Positions 1-9,004 of a stretch of 64,000 bases of DNA are shown here, piece after piece; positions within the stretch are counted from its first letter, which is position 1, and every line of letters starts with the position of its first letter. The position numbers and the translations under genes are program-made. Source of the stretch: Mayfieldus sp963841445 (GTDB taxonomy: Bacteria; Actinomycetota; Thermoleophilia; Solirubrobacterales; 70-9). The notes beneath the pieces are model-generated. The model saw only the letters and a program-made list of their open reading frames with translations. It ran no database searches and had not been told where the DNA came from. Where the stretch lies: positions 1-64,000 of the forward strand of contig CAWJCP010000010.1 of the NCBI GenBank assembly GCA_963841445.1, given 5' to 3'.

Positions 1-55
1 GGGCGCCGCGGGTAAGTAGGACGGCCGCCACGCCGCATCTGCCACCGTACTCGCC

Positions 56-1309
56 TTGCCGACGCATCTTTCACGCAGTGCCTGCCCGGCCGCCCCGTCA
101 ATTGATCTGCGACGGGGAGCCCTGCTGGCGGCCCTTGCCGCCTGCACCGTGCTGCTCGGCTGCGGCGATGGCGGCGGCAAGCAGGCCGCAGCTCCGCCGC
201 CGCCGCCGCCGCAGAAGGCCAAACCGAGGCTCGGCGACGGGGTGGACGGGGTGAAGCTGACCAAGCTCGGCGACTTCTCCGAGCCGGTCTACGTCACCCA
301 GCCGCCGGGAGGGAGCGCCGACCTGTACGTGGTCGAGCGCGGCGGCACGATCAAGGTGATTCACGACGGAAAGGCGCTTTCGAAGCCCTTCCTCGACATC
401 ACCGACGAGGTCAGCACGAACGATCTGGAGCGGGGCCTGCTCTCAATGGCGTTCGCGCCGGACTACAAGCACTCGGGCCGCTTCTACGTCTATTACACCG
501 ACGAGGGCGGCGACAACCACGTGGCCGAGTTCCGCCGCGCGGCGGACAACCCCCTGGTCGGCAACCCCGCCAGCGAGCGCAACGTGATGACGATCGAGCA
601 CAGCCAATACGGCAACCACAATGGCGGCCTGCTGCTGTTCGGCCCGGATCGCAAGCTTTACATCGGTCTCGGAGATGGGGGCGGCGGCGGGGACCAGGAT
701 CGTCGCGGCCAGGATCTCAGCACCCTGCTCGGGAAGATGCTGCGAATCGATCCACGGCCCCAGGGGGGCAAGCCGTACGGGATCCCCAAGGACAACCCGT
801 TCGTCGGCCGGGCCGGCGCCCGGCCCGAGATCTTCGAGTACGGGCTGCGAAATCCCTGGCGCTTCTCGTTCGACCCCAAGGACGGCGCGTTGCTGATCGG
901 CGACGTCGGCCAGGACCGCTTCGAGGAGGTCGACTACCTGCCGCCCGGGGAGCAGTCGGGCGCCAACCTCGGCTGGTCGGCCTTCGAGGGTCCAGCTCGC
1001 TTCAACGACGACCAGCAGGCCCCGGGCGCAGTGAAGCCGATCTTCAGCTACGGGCGCGAGGGCGGCTGCTCGATCACCGGCGGCTACGTCGTCCGCGACC
1101 CGGCCCTGCGCTCGCTCTACGGTCGTTACGTCTACGGCGACTACTGCCTCGGCGAGCTGCACAGCTTCATCCCCGCAGCGGACAATGCCAGAGACGATCG
1201 GGCGCTGGGCGAGAGCGTCTCGGGGCTGAGCTCATTCGGAGTCGACTCGGCCGGGCGGCTATACGCCACATCGCTCGAGGGCCCGGTCTACCGCCTCGAC
1301 CCCCGTTAA
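56..1309 (+). CDS. PQQ-dependent sugar dehydrogenase (GSDH family), lipoprotein
   Basis: Predicted glucose/sorbosone-type dehydrogenase that oxidises aldose sugars with PQQ outside the membrane. The N-terminus has an arginine pair, a hydrophobic stretch and a lipobox LLGC with Cys36, so a membrane-anchored lipoprotein is expected. Family signatures are visible: NHNGG near residue 188 followed by a glycine-rich LGDGGGGGD loop, RNPWRFSFD and GDVGQDRFEEVD, as in soluble-type six-bladed propeller enzymes. The start is TTG; no strong ribosome binding site is visible and the start lies close to the window edge, so a start further upstream is possible. It is followed by a paralogue in the same orientation. 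The family is clear; the substrate is unknown. Confidence 0.88.
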   Translation: MPTHLSRSACPAAPSIDLRRGALLAALAACTVLLGCGDGGGKQAAAPPPPPPQKAKPRLGDGVDGVKLTKLGDFSEPVYVTQPPGGSADLYVVERGGTIKVIHDGKALSKPFLDITDEVSTNDLERGLLSMAFAPDYKHSGRFYVYYTDEGGDNHVAEFRRAADNPLVGNPASERNVMTIEHSQYGNHNGGLLLFGPDRKLYIGLGDGGGGGDQDRRGQDLSTLLGKMLRIDPRPQGGKPYGIPKDNPFVGRAGARPEIFEYGLRNPWRFSFDPKDGALLIGDVGQDRFEEVDYLPPGEQSGANLGWSAFEGPARFNDDQQAPGAVKPIFSYGREGGCSITGGYVVRDPALRSLYGRYVYGDYCLGELHSFIPAADNARDDRALGESVSGLSSFGVDSAGRLYATSLEGPVYRLDPR

Positions 1310-1348
1310 CCGCTGCCGGGGCGATCCGAGGGCCTGGTCTACCGCCTC
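1276..1348 (+). repeat. 22-bp direct repeat: echo of the first dehydrogenase 3' end
   Basis: Bases 1276-1297, which encode the last residues of the first sugar dehydrogenase (EGPVYRL), recur with one mismatch at 1327-1348, about 20 bases after the stop codon. The second copy is not part of an open gene. It looks like a scar of tandem duplication or slippage that left a second copy of the gene's tail before the paralogue at 1438. Confidence 0.6.
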
Positions 1349-1437
1349 CCCGCAGCTTGGCCGCTGCGCTAGGTTGAACCGCTCCATCGGGCCGCCCAGG
1401 GTGTTGATCTTCACTGACCCGCGCGGTTGCAGCTCCA

Positions 1438-2595
1438 ATGCGACGACCGACCCAAACCATTTTTCTGCTCTGCGCCGCCCTCGCGGCGCTGCTGGCACTG
1501 GCGCCGGCCGCGGGCGCAATCAAGGCCCGCAAGGTCGCCAACTTCAAGTCTCCCGTCGCGGTCACCGGAGCGCCCGGATTCAAGAAGCTCCTCTTCGTCA
1601 CCGAGCAGCGCGGCGTCGTCCGGGTGGTCCGCAAGGGCCACAAGCTGAGGCGGCCCTTCCTGAACATCCGCTCGCTGGTCGGGTACGACGGCGAGGAGCG
1701 AGGCCTGCTCTCGGTCGCCTTCCCGCCCGATTACCGCAAGGCGAAGCGCTTCTACGTCGACTACACCGACCAGCAGGGGAATATCAACGTTGTTGAGTTC
1801 AGGCGCCGCGGCGCGACCAGGGCGCGGCGGGGCTCAGCGCGCACCGTGCTGCAGATCAACCACCGCGCGAACGCCAACCACAACGGCGGCCAGCTGCAGT
1901 TCCTCGGTAAGTTGCTCTACATCTCCACCGGCGATGGCGGGGGCGGGGGCGATCCACCCAACAACGCCCAGAACCTCAACAGCCTGCTCGGCAAGATCCT
2001 CCGCATCGACCCGCGTCCCGGCGGCGGGGCTCCCTACAGCATTCCCGCCGACAATCCCTTCGTGGGCAAGGCCGGTCGAGACGAGATCTTCTCCTACGGG
2101 CTGCGCAACCCCTGGCGCTTCTCCTTCAACAAGAGGGGGCACGGAGCGCCCTACATCGCGATCGGCGACGCCGGCCAGGACCGCTTCGAGGAAGTCGAAT
2201 ATCAGACCCTCGCGCAGGCCAACGGCGCCAACTTCGGCTGGGATGCCCTGGAGGGGTTCGGCCCTTACACCGGCGCGGAGAACGGCACGCCTGACCCGGG
2301 CGGGAGCACGAAGCCGGCGCATGTCTACGGCACCCACGCCGACGGCAACTGCACGATCATCGGCGGCCTCGTCGTTCACGATCGGCACCTGAAGAGGCTG
2401 CGCGGCCGCTACCTGTACAGCGACTTCTGCGCCGGCGACCTGCGCAGCTTCGTCCCCTCCCCCGGCAAGTCCAGGCACGACCACCGGGTCGGCGTTCACA
2501 TCGACAGTCCCACCTCCTTTGGCCAGGACAACCGCGGCCGCGTCTACGTCACCTCGCTCAACGGACCGGTCTACCGGCTCGTCCGCGGTCGCTGA
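1438..2595 (+). CDS. PQQ-dependent sugar dehydrogenase (GSDH family), secreted
   Basis: Paralogue of the preceding gene, sharing the NHNGG motif (near residue 148), the glycine-rich loop, RNPWRFSF and GDAGQDRFEEVEY. It differs at the N-terminus: a classical signal peptide (hydrophobic stretch to APAAGA near residue 26) with no lipobox, so it should be secreted rather than lipid-anchored. Start ATG. The 128-base gap from the upstream copy contains only the tail echo described separately. The pair suggests one cell-bound and one released sugar or sugar-polymer oxidase. No PQQ biosynthesis genes are seen in the window. Confidence 0.88.
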   Translation: MRRPTQTIFLLCAALAALLALAPAAGAIKARKVANFKSPVAVTGAPGFKKLLFVTEQRGVVRVVRKGHKLRRPFLNIRSLVGYDGEERGLLSVAFPPDYRKAKRFYVDYTDQQGNINVVEFRRRGATRARRGSARTVLQINHRANANHNGGQLQFLGKLLYISTGDGGGGGDPPNNAQNLNSLLGKILRIDPRPGGGAPYSIPADNPFVGKAGRDEIFSYGLRNPWRFSFNKRGHGAPYIAIGDAGQDRFEEVEYQTLAQANGANFGWDALEGFGPYTGAENGTPDPGGSTKPAHVYGTHADGNCTIIGGLVVHDRHLKRLRGRYLYSDFCAGDLRSFVPSPGKSRHDHRVGVHIDSPTSFGQDNRGRVYVTSLNGPVYRLVRGR

Positions 2596-2685
2596 GCCTT
2601 CCGCGCGGATCTGATTGCGAGACTCATGCTCGGCGTGCTCGAGGGGTCTAGAGTCTTGGCTGAGCAGTCAGGCGAAGGAGGAGAC

Positions 2686-4248
2686 GTGGAGAGCAGCACC
2701 GCCCAACCCGATACGAGCACTGACACGAGCGGCAACGGCGCCGCCGGCGTCGAGTCGATCGCAGTCAACAACCCGGCGACCGGAGAGCTGATCCAGCACG
2801 TCGCCGTCGACAGCGCCGAGCGGGTGCGCGAGACGGTGGCGCGGGTGCGTTCCAACCAGGCCGAGTGGGAGGCGCTCGGCAACAAGGGTCGCCACCGCTG
2901 GCTGGCGCAGCTGCGCGACTGGCTGATCGACAACCACGAGCGGGTCGCCGACACGATGCAGGCGGAGACCGGAAAGGTCCGCGCCGACGCCGCTTCCGAG
3001 GGGGTCTACCTGACCGACCTGATCAACTTTTATGGGAAGAAGGCGGGGGAGCTGCTCTCCGACGATCGGGTCCGCCCCCACTCGCTGCTGCTCAGCGCCA
3101 AGAAGCTCCGCGTCCAGTATCGGCCCTATCCGGTGGTCGGGATCATCAGCCCCTGGAACTTCCCGCTGATCCTCTCGCTCGGAGACGCGATCCCGGCCCT
3201 GCAGGCCGGCGCCGCGGTCGTGGTCAAACCCTCCGAGTTCACGCCCCTCGGCCTGGCCGAAATCGTCGCGGCCTGGAAGCAGGAGATCGGCGGCCCCGAC
3301 GTGCTCGACTGCGTGCAGGGCACCGCGGAGGCGGCGACGGCGCTGATCGACGAAGCGGACTTCATCCAGTTCACCGGCTCCGACCGGACCGGCAAGAAGG
3401 TGATGGCGCGAGCTGCGGAGACGCTCACGCCCGTCAGCCTGGAGCTGGGAGGTAACGATCCGCTTGTGGTGCTGCGCGACGCCGACGTCGAGCGCGCCGC
3501 CAATGCCGCCGCCTGGGGGGCGATGGCCAACTCGGGGCAGATCTGCATCTCCGCCGAGCGGGTCTACGTCGAGGAGCCCGTCTACGACGAGTTCGTCGAG
3601 CGGCTGCGGGAGGAGGTCGGGGCGATTCGCCAGGGCGCCGACGGCAGCGGCTTCGAGATGGAGGTCGGGGCGATGACCTCGCCGAGCCAGACGGCGGTCG
3701 TCGAGGAGCACGTAAGCGACGCGATCGCAAACGGCGCCCGCGCGATCACCGGCGGCAGGCGCGTCGACGGCCCCGGCGACTACTACGAGCCCACCGTCCT
3801 GGTCGACGTCGATCACTCGATGCTGGTGATGCGGGAAGAGACATTCGGGCCCGTGGTCGGGGTGATGAGGGTCCGTGACTCAGAGGAGGCGATCCGGCTC
3901 GCCAACGACAGCCGCCACGGCCTCTCGGGTTCGGTGTTCGGCTCGAAGCGCAACGCGGAGCAGGTCGCGCGCCGGATCGAGTGCGGCAGCTGCAACGTCA
4001 ACGACGTGATGGTCGGCTTCCTCGCCAGCGACGTTCCGTTCGGGGGCTGGAAGGACTCCGGGATCGGCTACCGCCACGGCGAGGTCGGGATCAAGAAGTT
4101 CTGCCGCGCCGGTTCACTGGTGATCACGCGCTTCGGAGGCAAGCGGGAGCTGCTCTGGTTCCCGTATACGGAAAAGCGCCGGGCGCTTCTGCAGCGGGTC
4201 TCGCGGATGTTCAACGCCCGCGGCCGACGCCGCTTCAGGCGCAGCTGA
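2686..4248 (+). CDS. Aldehyde dehydrogenase, succinate-semialdehyde-type
   Basis: NAD(P)-dependent aldehyde dehydrogenase of about 520 residues. The catalytic cysteine lies in NSGQICIS (Cys287 from the chosen start) and the general-base glutamate in LELGGNDP (Glu253). The NAD-binding FTGSDRTGK and the PWNFPL motif are present. An ATG at 2626 is in frame, but AAGGAGG lies just upstream of GTG 2686 at good spacing, so 2686 is preferred; the extra residues would be low-complexity. The C-terminus is basic (RGRRRFRRS). The specific aldehyde cannot be read from sequence; resemblance is to the succinate-semialdehyde and related group. Confidence 0.85.
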   Translation: MESSTAQPDTSTDTSGNGAAGVESIAVNNPATGELIQHVAVDSAERVRETVARVRSNQAEWEALGNKGRHRWLAQLRDWLIDNHERVADTMQAETGKVRADAASEGVYLTDLINFYGKKAGELLSDDRVRPHSLLLSAKKLRVQYRPYPVVGIISPWNFPLILSLGDAIPALQAGAAVVVKPSEFTPLGLAEIVAAWKQEIGGPDVLDCVQGTAEAATALIDEADFIQFTGSDRTGKKVMARAAETLTPVSLELGGNDPLVVLRDADVERAANAAAWGAMANSGQICISAERVYVEEPVYDEFVERLREEVGAIRQGADGSGFEMEVGAMTSPSQTAVVEEHVSDAIANGARAITGGRRVDGPGDYYEPTVLVDVDHSMLVMREETFGPVVGVMRVRDSEEAIRLANDSRHGLSGSVFGSKRNAEQVARRIECGSCNVNDVMVGFLASDVPFGGWKDSGIGYRHGEVGIKKFCRAGSLVITRFGGKRELLWFPYTEKRRALLQRVSRMFNARGRRRFRRS

Positions 4249-4257
4249 CGACCGGAG

Positions 4258-4274
4258 CGGGGCGGGTTACCCCG
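4258..4274. terminator. Candidate bidirectional terminator hairpin
   Basis: CGGGG at 4258-4262 pairs with CCCCG at 4270-4274 around a 7-base loop, in the 31-base gap between the convergent aldehyde dehydrogenase and metE stop codons. There is no U-tract, which is usual in GC-rich genomes. The call rests on position and the short stem only. Confidence 0.4.
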
Positions 4275-4279
4275 AGCCG

Positions 4280-6589
4280 CTAGGTCGCCGGGACGAGCTG
4301 CTCGCGCGCCTGGCGCGCGGCGTCGACCATGTTGCGCAGCGCCGCCTCGGTCTCCGGCCAGGCGCGTGTCTTCAGCCCGCAGTCCGGGTTGACCCAGAGC
4401 TGCCCGGCGTCGAGCACGTCGGAGGCGGCCCGCAGAAGCTCCGTCATCTCCTCGGCCGGCGGCACCCGCGGCGAGTGGATGTCATAGACCCCCGGACCGA
4501 TCTCCTGCACATAGCCGGTGCGCTCCCAGTCGTGCAGAAGCTGCATCCGCGAGCGGGCCGCCTCGATCAGCAGCACGTCCGCGTCCATCGCCTGGATGCG
4601 ATCCATGATGTCGCCGAAGTCCGAGTAGCACATGTGGGTCTGAATCTGGGTCGCGTCCTCGACCGCCGACGTGGCGACCCGGAAGCAGCGCACCGCCCAC
4701 TCGAGGTACTCGTCCCAGTTCTCGTGGCGCAGCGGCAGGCCTTCGCGGATCGCCGGCTCGTCTACCTGGATGATCCGCACCCCGGCGGCCTCGAGATCGG
4801 CGACCTCGTCGCGGATCGCCAGCGCGAGCTGTATGCAGCTGTCGGCGCGGGGCTGGTCGTCGCGCACGAATGACCACTGAAGCATCGTCACCGGGGCGGT
4901 GAGCATCCCCTTCACGGGTCGATCGGTGAGCGACTGCGCGTAGAGGATCCAGCCGACGGTCATCTGATTTGGGCGCGAGACGTCCCCGTAGAGGATCGGC
5001 GGCCGCACGCAGCGCGATCCGTAGGACTGCACCCAGGCGTTCTGGGTGAACGCGTAGCCCTCCATCTGCTCGGCGAAGTACTGGACCATGTCGTTGCGCT
5101 CCGGCTCCCCGTGCACGAGCACGTCAAGCCCGACCTCTTCCTGGAAGCGGATCACCCGCTCGATCTCGGAGCGCATCCGCCGCTCGTACTCGTCAGCATC
5201 GATCTTGCCCTCGCGCAGCTCGGCGCGGGCGGCGCGAATCTCCTGCGTCTGCGGATAGGACCCGATCGTCGTGGTCGGGAACTGCGGCAGGTCGAGCTCG
5301 GCCCGCTGCGCCTCGCGCCGCACCTCGAATGCGCTCGAGCGCACCTCGTCGCCGGCGCCGAGCGCGTCGACGCGCTCGCGGACGGCCGGGTTGCGGGTCC
5401 GCGTCGAGGAGGAGCGGCTCTCCAGGGCCTCGACGTTGGCGGCGAGCTCGGCCTCGATCGCATCGGCACCTTCGGTCATGCCCTTGGCCAGCGTCGCGAC
5501 CTCGCCGACCTTCTGGGTCGCGAAGGCCATCCAGGAGCGCAGCTCGGCGTCGAGGTCGGGCTCGGCGTCGAGGTCGACCGGCGTGTGCAGCAGTGAGCAG
5601 GAGGTCGAGACGACGAGCTCGTCGGCGATGTCACCGAACTCGTGCAGCTCCTCGAGGCTTGCCTGCAGGTCGTTGATCCAGACGTTTCGCCCATCGACGA
5701 TGCCGGCGAAGAGCGTCTTGCCGTCGAGGGGGCCGACGTCGCGGGCGATGCCGGCGTTCTCGCGCCCGAGCACGAAGTCGAGGCCGATGCCGTCGACTGG
5801 GGTCTCGCGCAGCACCGCGTAGGCGTCGCCGGCGTGGTCGAAGTAGGTCTTGACCAGCAGCCGGGTGCGCTCGTGGACCTTGGCGAGCTCCTGGTAGGCA
5901 AGGCGCAGCGCGTCGAGCTCGCGCTCGGAGCGACTCATCACGAAGCAGGGCTCGTCGAGCTGCACCCATTCGGCGCCGTGCTCGGCGAGGCGCTCGATCA
6001 CCTCTCCATAGACGCCGAGCAGCGGCTCGATGAGGCTGAGGCGGTCAAAGCTCTCATCGGCCCCGTCGGCCGGCTTGGCGAGCAGCAGCAGCGAGACCGG
6101 GCCGATCAGGACCGGCACCGTGGAGATGCCCAGCGCCTCCTCGGCCTCGACGTACTCGTCGAACGGCTTGCTGGCGGAGAGCGAGAAGCTCGTCTCCGGG
6201 CCGAGCTCGGGGACTATGTAGTGGTAGTTGGTGTCGAACCACTTCACCATCTGCATCGCTGTCACGTCGACGCCATCCGCCTGGCGGCCACGGGCCATCG
6301 CGAAGTAGGTCTCGAGGTCGACGTCGCCGCCGTCGTGGCCGTAACGGTCGGGGACCGCGCCGACCAGCGCGCAGGCGTCGAGGACCTGGTCGTAGAGGGA
6401 GAAGTCGTTGGACGGGATCAGGTCGATCCCGGCGTCCTGCATGAGCCTCCAGTTCGCGCGCCGGATCTCGCTGCCGGTCGCGGCCAGCTCCTCAGCTGAG
6501 GTCTCGCCGCGCCAGTGGCTCTCGGCGGCGAACTTGAGCTCGCGGTTGGGTCCGATGCGCGGGAAGCCCGCGATGTTGGAGAGGGCCAT
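4280..6589 (-). CDS. metE: Cobalamin-independent methionine synthase MetE
   Basis: 5-methyltetrahydropteroyltriglutamate-homocysteine methyltransferase, the last step of methionine synthesis without B12. At 769 residues it is full length for the family. The N-terminus (NIAGFPRIGPNRELKFA) is typical. Zinc/homocysteine ligands are all present: His652 and Cys654 in THMCYSD, Glu676 in LLIEAARS and Cys737 in NPDCGLKTR, each offset by 11 from the E. coli numbering. It lies 30 bases downstream of the glycosyltransferase-flippase gene on the same strand and may be co-transcribed. No riboswitch-like leader fits in that gap. Confidence 0.96.
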   Translation of the reverse strand: MALSNIAGFPRIGPNRELKFAAESHWRGETSAEELAATGSEIRRANWRLMQDAGIDLIPSNDFSLYDQVLDACALVGAVPDRYGHDGGDVDLETYFAMARGRQADGVDVTAMQMVKWFDTNYHYIVPELGPETSFSLSASKPFDEYVEAEEALGISTVPVLIGPVSLLLLAKPADGADESFDRLSLIEPLLGVYGEVIERLAEHGAEWVQLDEPCFVMSRSERELDALRLAYQELAKVHERTRLLVKTYFDHAGDAYAVLRETPVDGIGLDFVLGRENAGIARDVGPLDGKTLFAGIVDGRNVWINDLQASLEELHEFGDIADELVVSTSCSLLHTPVDLDAEPDLDAELRSWMAFATQKVGEVATLAKGMTEGADAIEAELAANVEALESRSSSTRTRNPAVRERVDALGAGDEVRSSAFEVRREAQRAELDLPQFPTTTIGSYPQTQEIRAARAELREGKIDADEYERRMRSEIERVIRFQEEVGLDVLVHGEPERNDMVQYFAEQMEGYAFTQNAWVQSYGSRCVRPPILYGDVSRPNQMTVGWILYAQSLTDRPVKGMLTAPVTMLQWSFVRDDQPRADSCIQLALAIRDEVADLEAAGVRIIQVDEPAIREGLPLRHENWDEYLEWAVRCFRVATSAVEDATQIQTHMCYSDFGDIMDRIQAMDADVLLIEAARSRMQLLHDWERTGYVQEIGPGVYDIHSPRVPPAEEMTELLRAASDVLDAGQLWVNPDCGLKTRAWPETEAALRNMVDAARQAREQLVPAT

Positions 6590-6619
6590 AGGAGATTGAG
6601 GCTACAGAAGCGGTTGCGG

Positions 6620-8941
6620 TCAGACCGAGGCGGCGTTGCCGCCCGAATCGCGGGCCGGAGGATAGGGGCTGAGGCGAACCGGTGCGGCGGAGAGCGCGCG
6701 CAGGCGCATGTCGCTCCAGGTCATCCCCTCGCGGACCAGGGCGGGAAGCCCGAGCGCGACCGCGGTCGCGATCTCGATCCCCTGCAGGATCACGCCGTAG
6801 GCAAGCGCGTTCGCGGAGCCAATCCCGAACCCGGTGGTGAGCACGCTGATCACAGCGAGCTGGAAGATGCCGATGTTCGAGGGCGTTGCGGGGACGACCG
6901 CAGTGACATTGACTGCGAAAAGAACCGCCGCCGCGGCGCCGATCCCGGCGCGATGGTCGAGCCCGAGGGCGACGAGCAGCGCCCAGCAGGCGGCGAGCTG
7001 GATCGCCCAGGCGCCGAGCTGGGCGGCGGCGGCAATCGCGCCGCGGCGCGGATCGCGGAATACCCGCAGCCCGCGCCGTACCTGAACCACGGCGCCGCGG
7101 GCGCTGCGCGCGAGCCGGCCCAGGCGTCCGCTGCCGCTGCCCCGCATCAGCGCCGGGGCCAGCAGCACGATGACCAGGATCGCCATGGGGACGAAGCTGA
7201 AGGCGAACAGCTTCTGAGAGCTGGAATGGAACAGGTCGGTGCTGGCGACGATGATGACGCCGAGCAGGACCAGCGCGACAAGGTTGAGCACCGTCTGCGA
7301 GACCAGGGTTCCGAGCAGGACGGGGAAGGTCTCGCGCATGCGGCCGGTGCGCCGGGCGAGGACCATTGCCCTGGCCGGCTCGCCGAGGCGCGCCGGCAAG
7401 GTCGCCGACATCAGCACCCCGATCATCGTCGCCGAGGTCACGTCGCGGCGCCGCAGCGGCCGGTTGGGCAGCGCCGCGCGGGCGATCGTGAACCAAGAGG
7501 CGGCGCGCATGAACATCGAAAGCGACATCAGCGCGAACGCGATCGTGACCCAACCGAAGTCGGAGCGCACGATGCTCTCGACGACGTTGGATACGCCGAT
7601 CTTGTTCGCCGCCAGCGCGGTCAGCCCGAGGCCGAGCACCGCGGCGACGCCGAGCCCGATGCGGCGGGCGGCGCGCCGGCCACCGCCCCCCTCGGAGGAG
7701 GGCTGGGGATCAAGTGACGGAAGCCTGCGCGCGGGACGCGGCGGGCCGCCGTCGGCGCGCATCAGCCCGACGTCGCGGGCGACCTTCTGGACCCTGGTCT
7801 GCGGTGCGGGAGCCGCGATCGCGCGGTCATAGACGTGAGTGACCTGGTCGGCGACGTGGGGCCAGGCGTAGCGCCGGGCGCTGCGGCGTGCAGCCTCGCC
7901 CATCTCGCGAAGCTGTCGACGGTCGTGGTGGGCGCGCTGCAGCTCCTCGGCGAGCCGCTGCGGGTCGGCGGGCGGCACCAGCACCCCGTCGACGCCGTCG
8001 CGGACGACGTCGTTGTAGCCGGCGATGTTCGAGGCGATCACCGGGGTTCCGGCCGCGAAAGCCTCGGTCAGGACCATCCCGAAGCTCTCACCCGAAAGCG
8101 AGGGGGCGCAGAGCACGTCGGCCTCGTGAAGCGCCCACCAGAGCTCGTCGCCGGAGACCCGGCCGCGGGCCTCGATGTGCTCGGCCAGCTCCGGGTCGGT
8201 GAGGTAGCGCGAGATGTCTCCCTTCTCGGCCCCGACCACGACGAGGCGGCAGGGAACGTGCTCGACCAGTCCGCCGAGCGCGGTGAGCAGAACGGGCAGG
8301 CCCTTGCGCTCCTCCGGGCGGCCGACGAACAGCAACCGCAGCTCCTCGCCGGAGGACTTCGGCCCCGCCGGAGCGGCATCGATATCGACGCCGTTGGGGA
8401 CGATCGCGTACTCGCCCCCGAACCAGCGGCGTCCGGTCCAGGCAGCTGCCTCGGAGACGGCGATTCGGGCGGAGAGCTTGTTGAAGGCCCGGCGGGCGCC
8501 GAGCAGGGTCGCAACGTGGTTGGGGAAAGCCTTGGTCGAGTAGGCGTGGAAGGTCCCGACCAGCGGCGCCCTGGTGCTGAGCATCGCGTCCCATCCGATC
8601 GTCGGAGCTACCGGCTCGTGGACGTGGACGACGTCAAAGCCGCCCTCGCGCAGCTCGCGGCGCATGCTCGTCACCGCATCCGGGGAGGCCGACAGATTGG
8701 AGACGGCGCCGTTGGCGGCGAAACCGATCGTGCGGCCGAGCGGGATCAGGTAATCGGGGCGCTTGCGCGGCTCGGCGTCGGCACGGTGAAGCCAGCGGCT
8801 GAGCCGATCAGGTGGATCCCACGGGGCGAGCACCCGCACGTCGTGGCCGCGTCCGAGGAACTCTTCGGCCAGGGCCTCCACGTGCCGGTTCACTCCGCCC
8901 TGATAGGTCCAGGAATAGGGCGAGACCAGAGCAATGCGCAC
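6620..8941 (-). CDS. Glycosyltransferase family 4 / flippase-like membrane fusion
   Basis: Two recognisable halves in one chain. Residues 1 to about 370 are a GT-B glycosyltransferase resembling phosphatidylinositol mannosyltransferase (PimA-like): GGVNRHV near the N-terminus, VHVHEP, VGRPEERKG, and ESFGMVLTEAFAAGTPVIAS near residues 285-305. After a proline/arginine-rich linker (about 370-425), residues about 430-745 form a polytopic membrane domain like the lysylphosphatidylglycerol-synthase/UPF0104 transmembrane family, with RLGEPARA and the VPATPSNIGIFQ motif. A role in making and translocating a lipid-linked sugar is inferred. Start ATG 8941; metE follows. Confidence 0.85.
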   Translation of the reverse strand: MRIALVSPYSWTYQGGVNRHVEALAEEFLGRGHDVRVLAPWDPPDRLSRWLHRADAEPRKRPDYLIPLGRTIGFAANGAVSNLSASPDAVTSMRRELREGGFDVVHVHEPVAPTIGWDAMLSTRAPLVGTFHAYSTKAFPNHVATLLGARRAFNKLSARIAVSEAAAWTGRRWFGGEYAIVPNGVDIDAAPAGPKSSGEELRLLFVGRPEERKGLPVLLTALGGLVEHVPCRLVVVGAEKGDISRYLTDPELAEHIEARGRVSGDELWWALHEADVLCAPSLSGESFGMVLTEAFAAGTPVIASNIAGYNDVVRDGVDGVLVPPADPQRLAEELQRAHHDRRQLREMGEAARRSARRYAWPHVADQVTHVYDRAIAAPAPQTRVQKVARDVGLMRADGGPPRPARRLPSLDPQPSSEGGGGRRAARRIGLGVAAVLGLGLTALAANKIGVSNVVESIVRSDFGWVTIAFALMSLSMFMRAASWFTIARAALPNRPLRRRDVTSATMIGVLMSATLPARLGEPARAMVLARRTGRMRETFPVLLGTLVSQTVLNLVALVLLGVIIVASTDLFHSSSQKLFAFSFVPMAILVIVLLAPALMRGSGSGRLGRLARSARGAVVQVRRGLRVFRDPRRGAIAAAAQLGAWAIQLAACWALLVALGLDHRAGIGAAAAVLFAVNVTAVVPATPSNIGIFQLAVISVLTTGFGIGSANALAYGVILQGIEIATAVALGLPALVREGMTWSDMRLRALSAAPVRLSPYPPARDSGGNAASV

Positions 8942-9004
8942 CCCGGGAATCGTAGAGGACGCCCGGGCCGGCTTCAGGCACCGAGATTTGGGTCCAAGCC
9001 AGCT

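Noticed and set aside
4280..6620. Cobalamin riboswitch upstream of metE
   Set aside because: Only 30 bases separate metE from the upstream gene, which is too short for the element.
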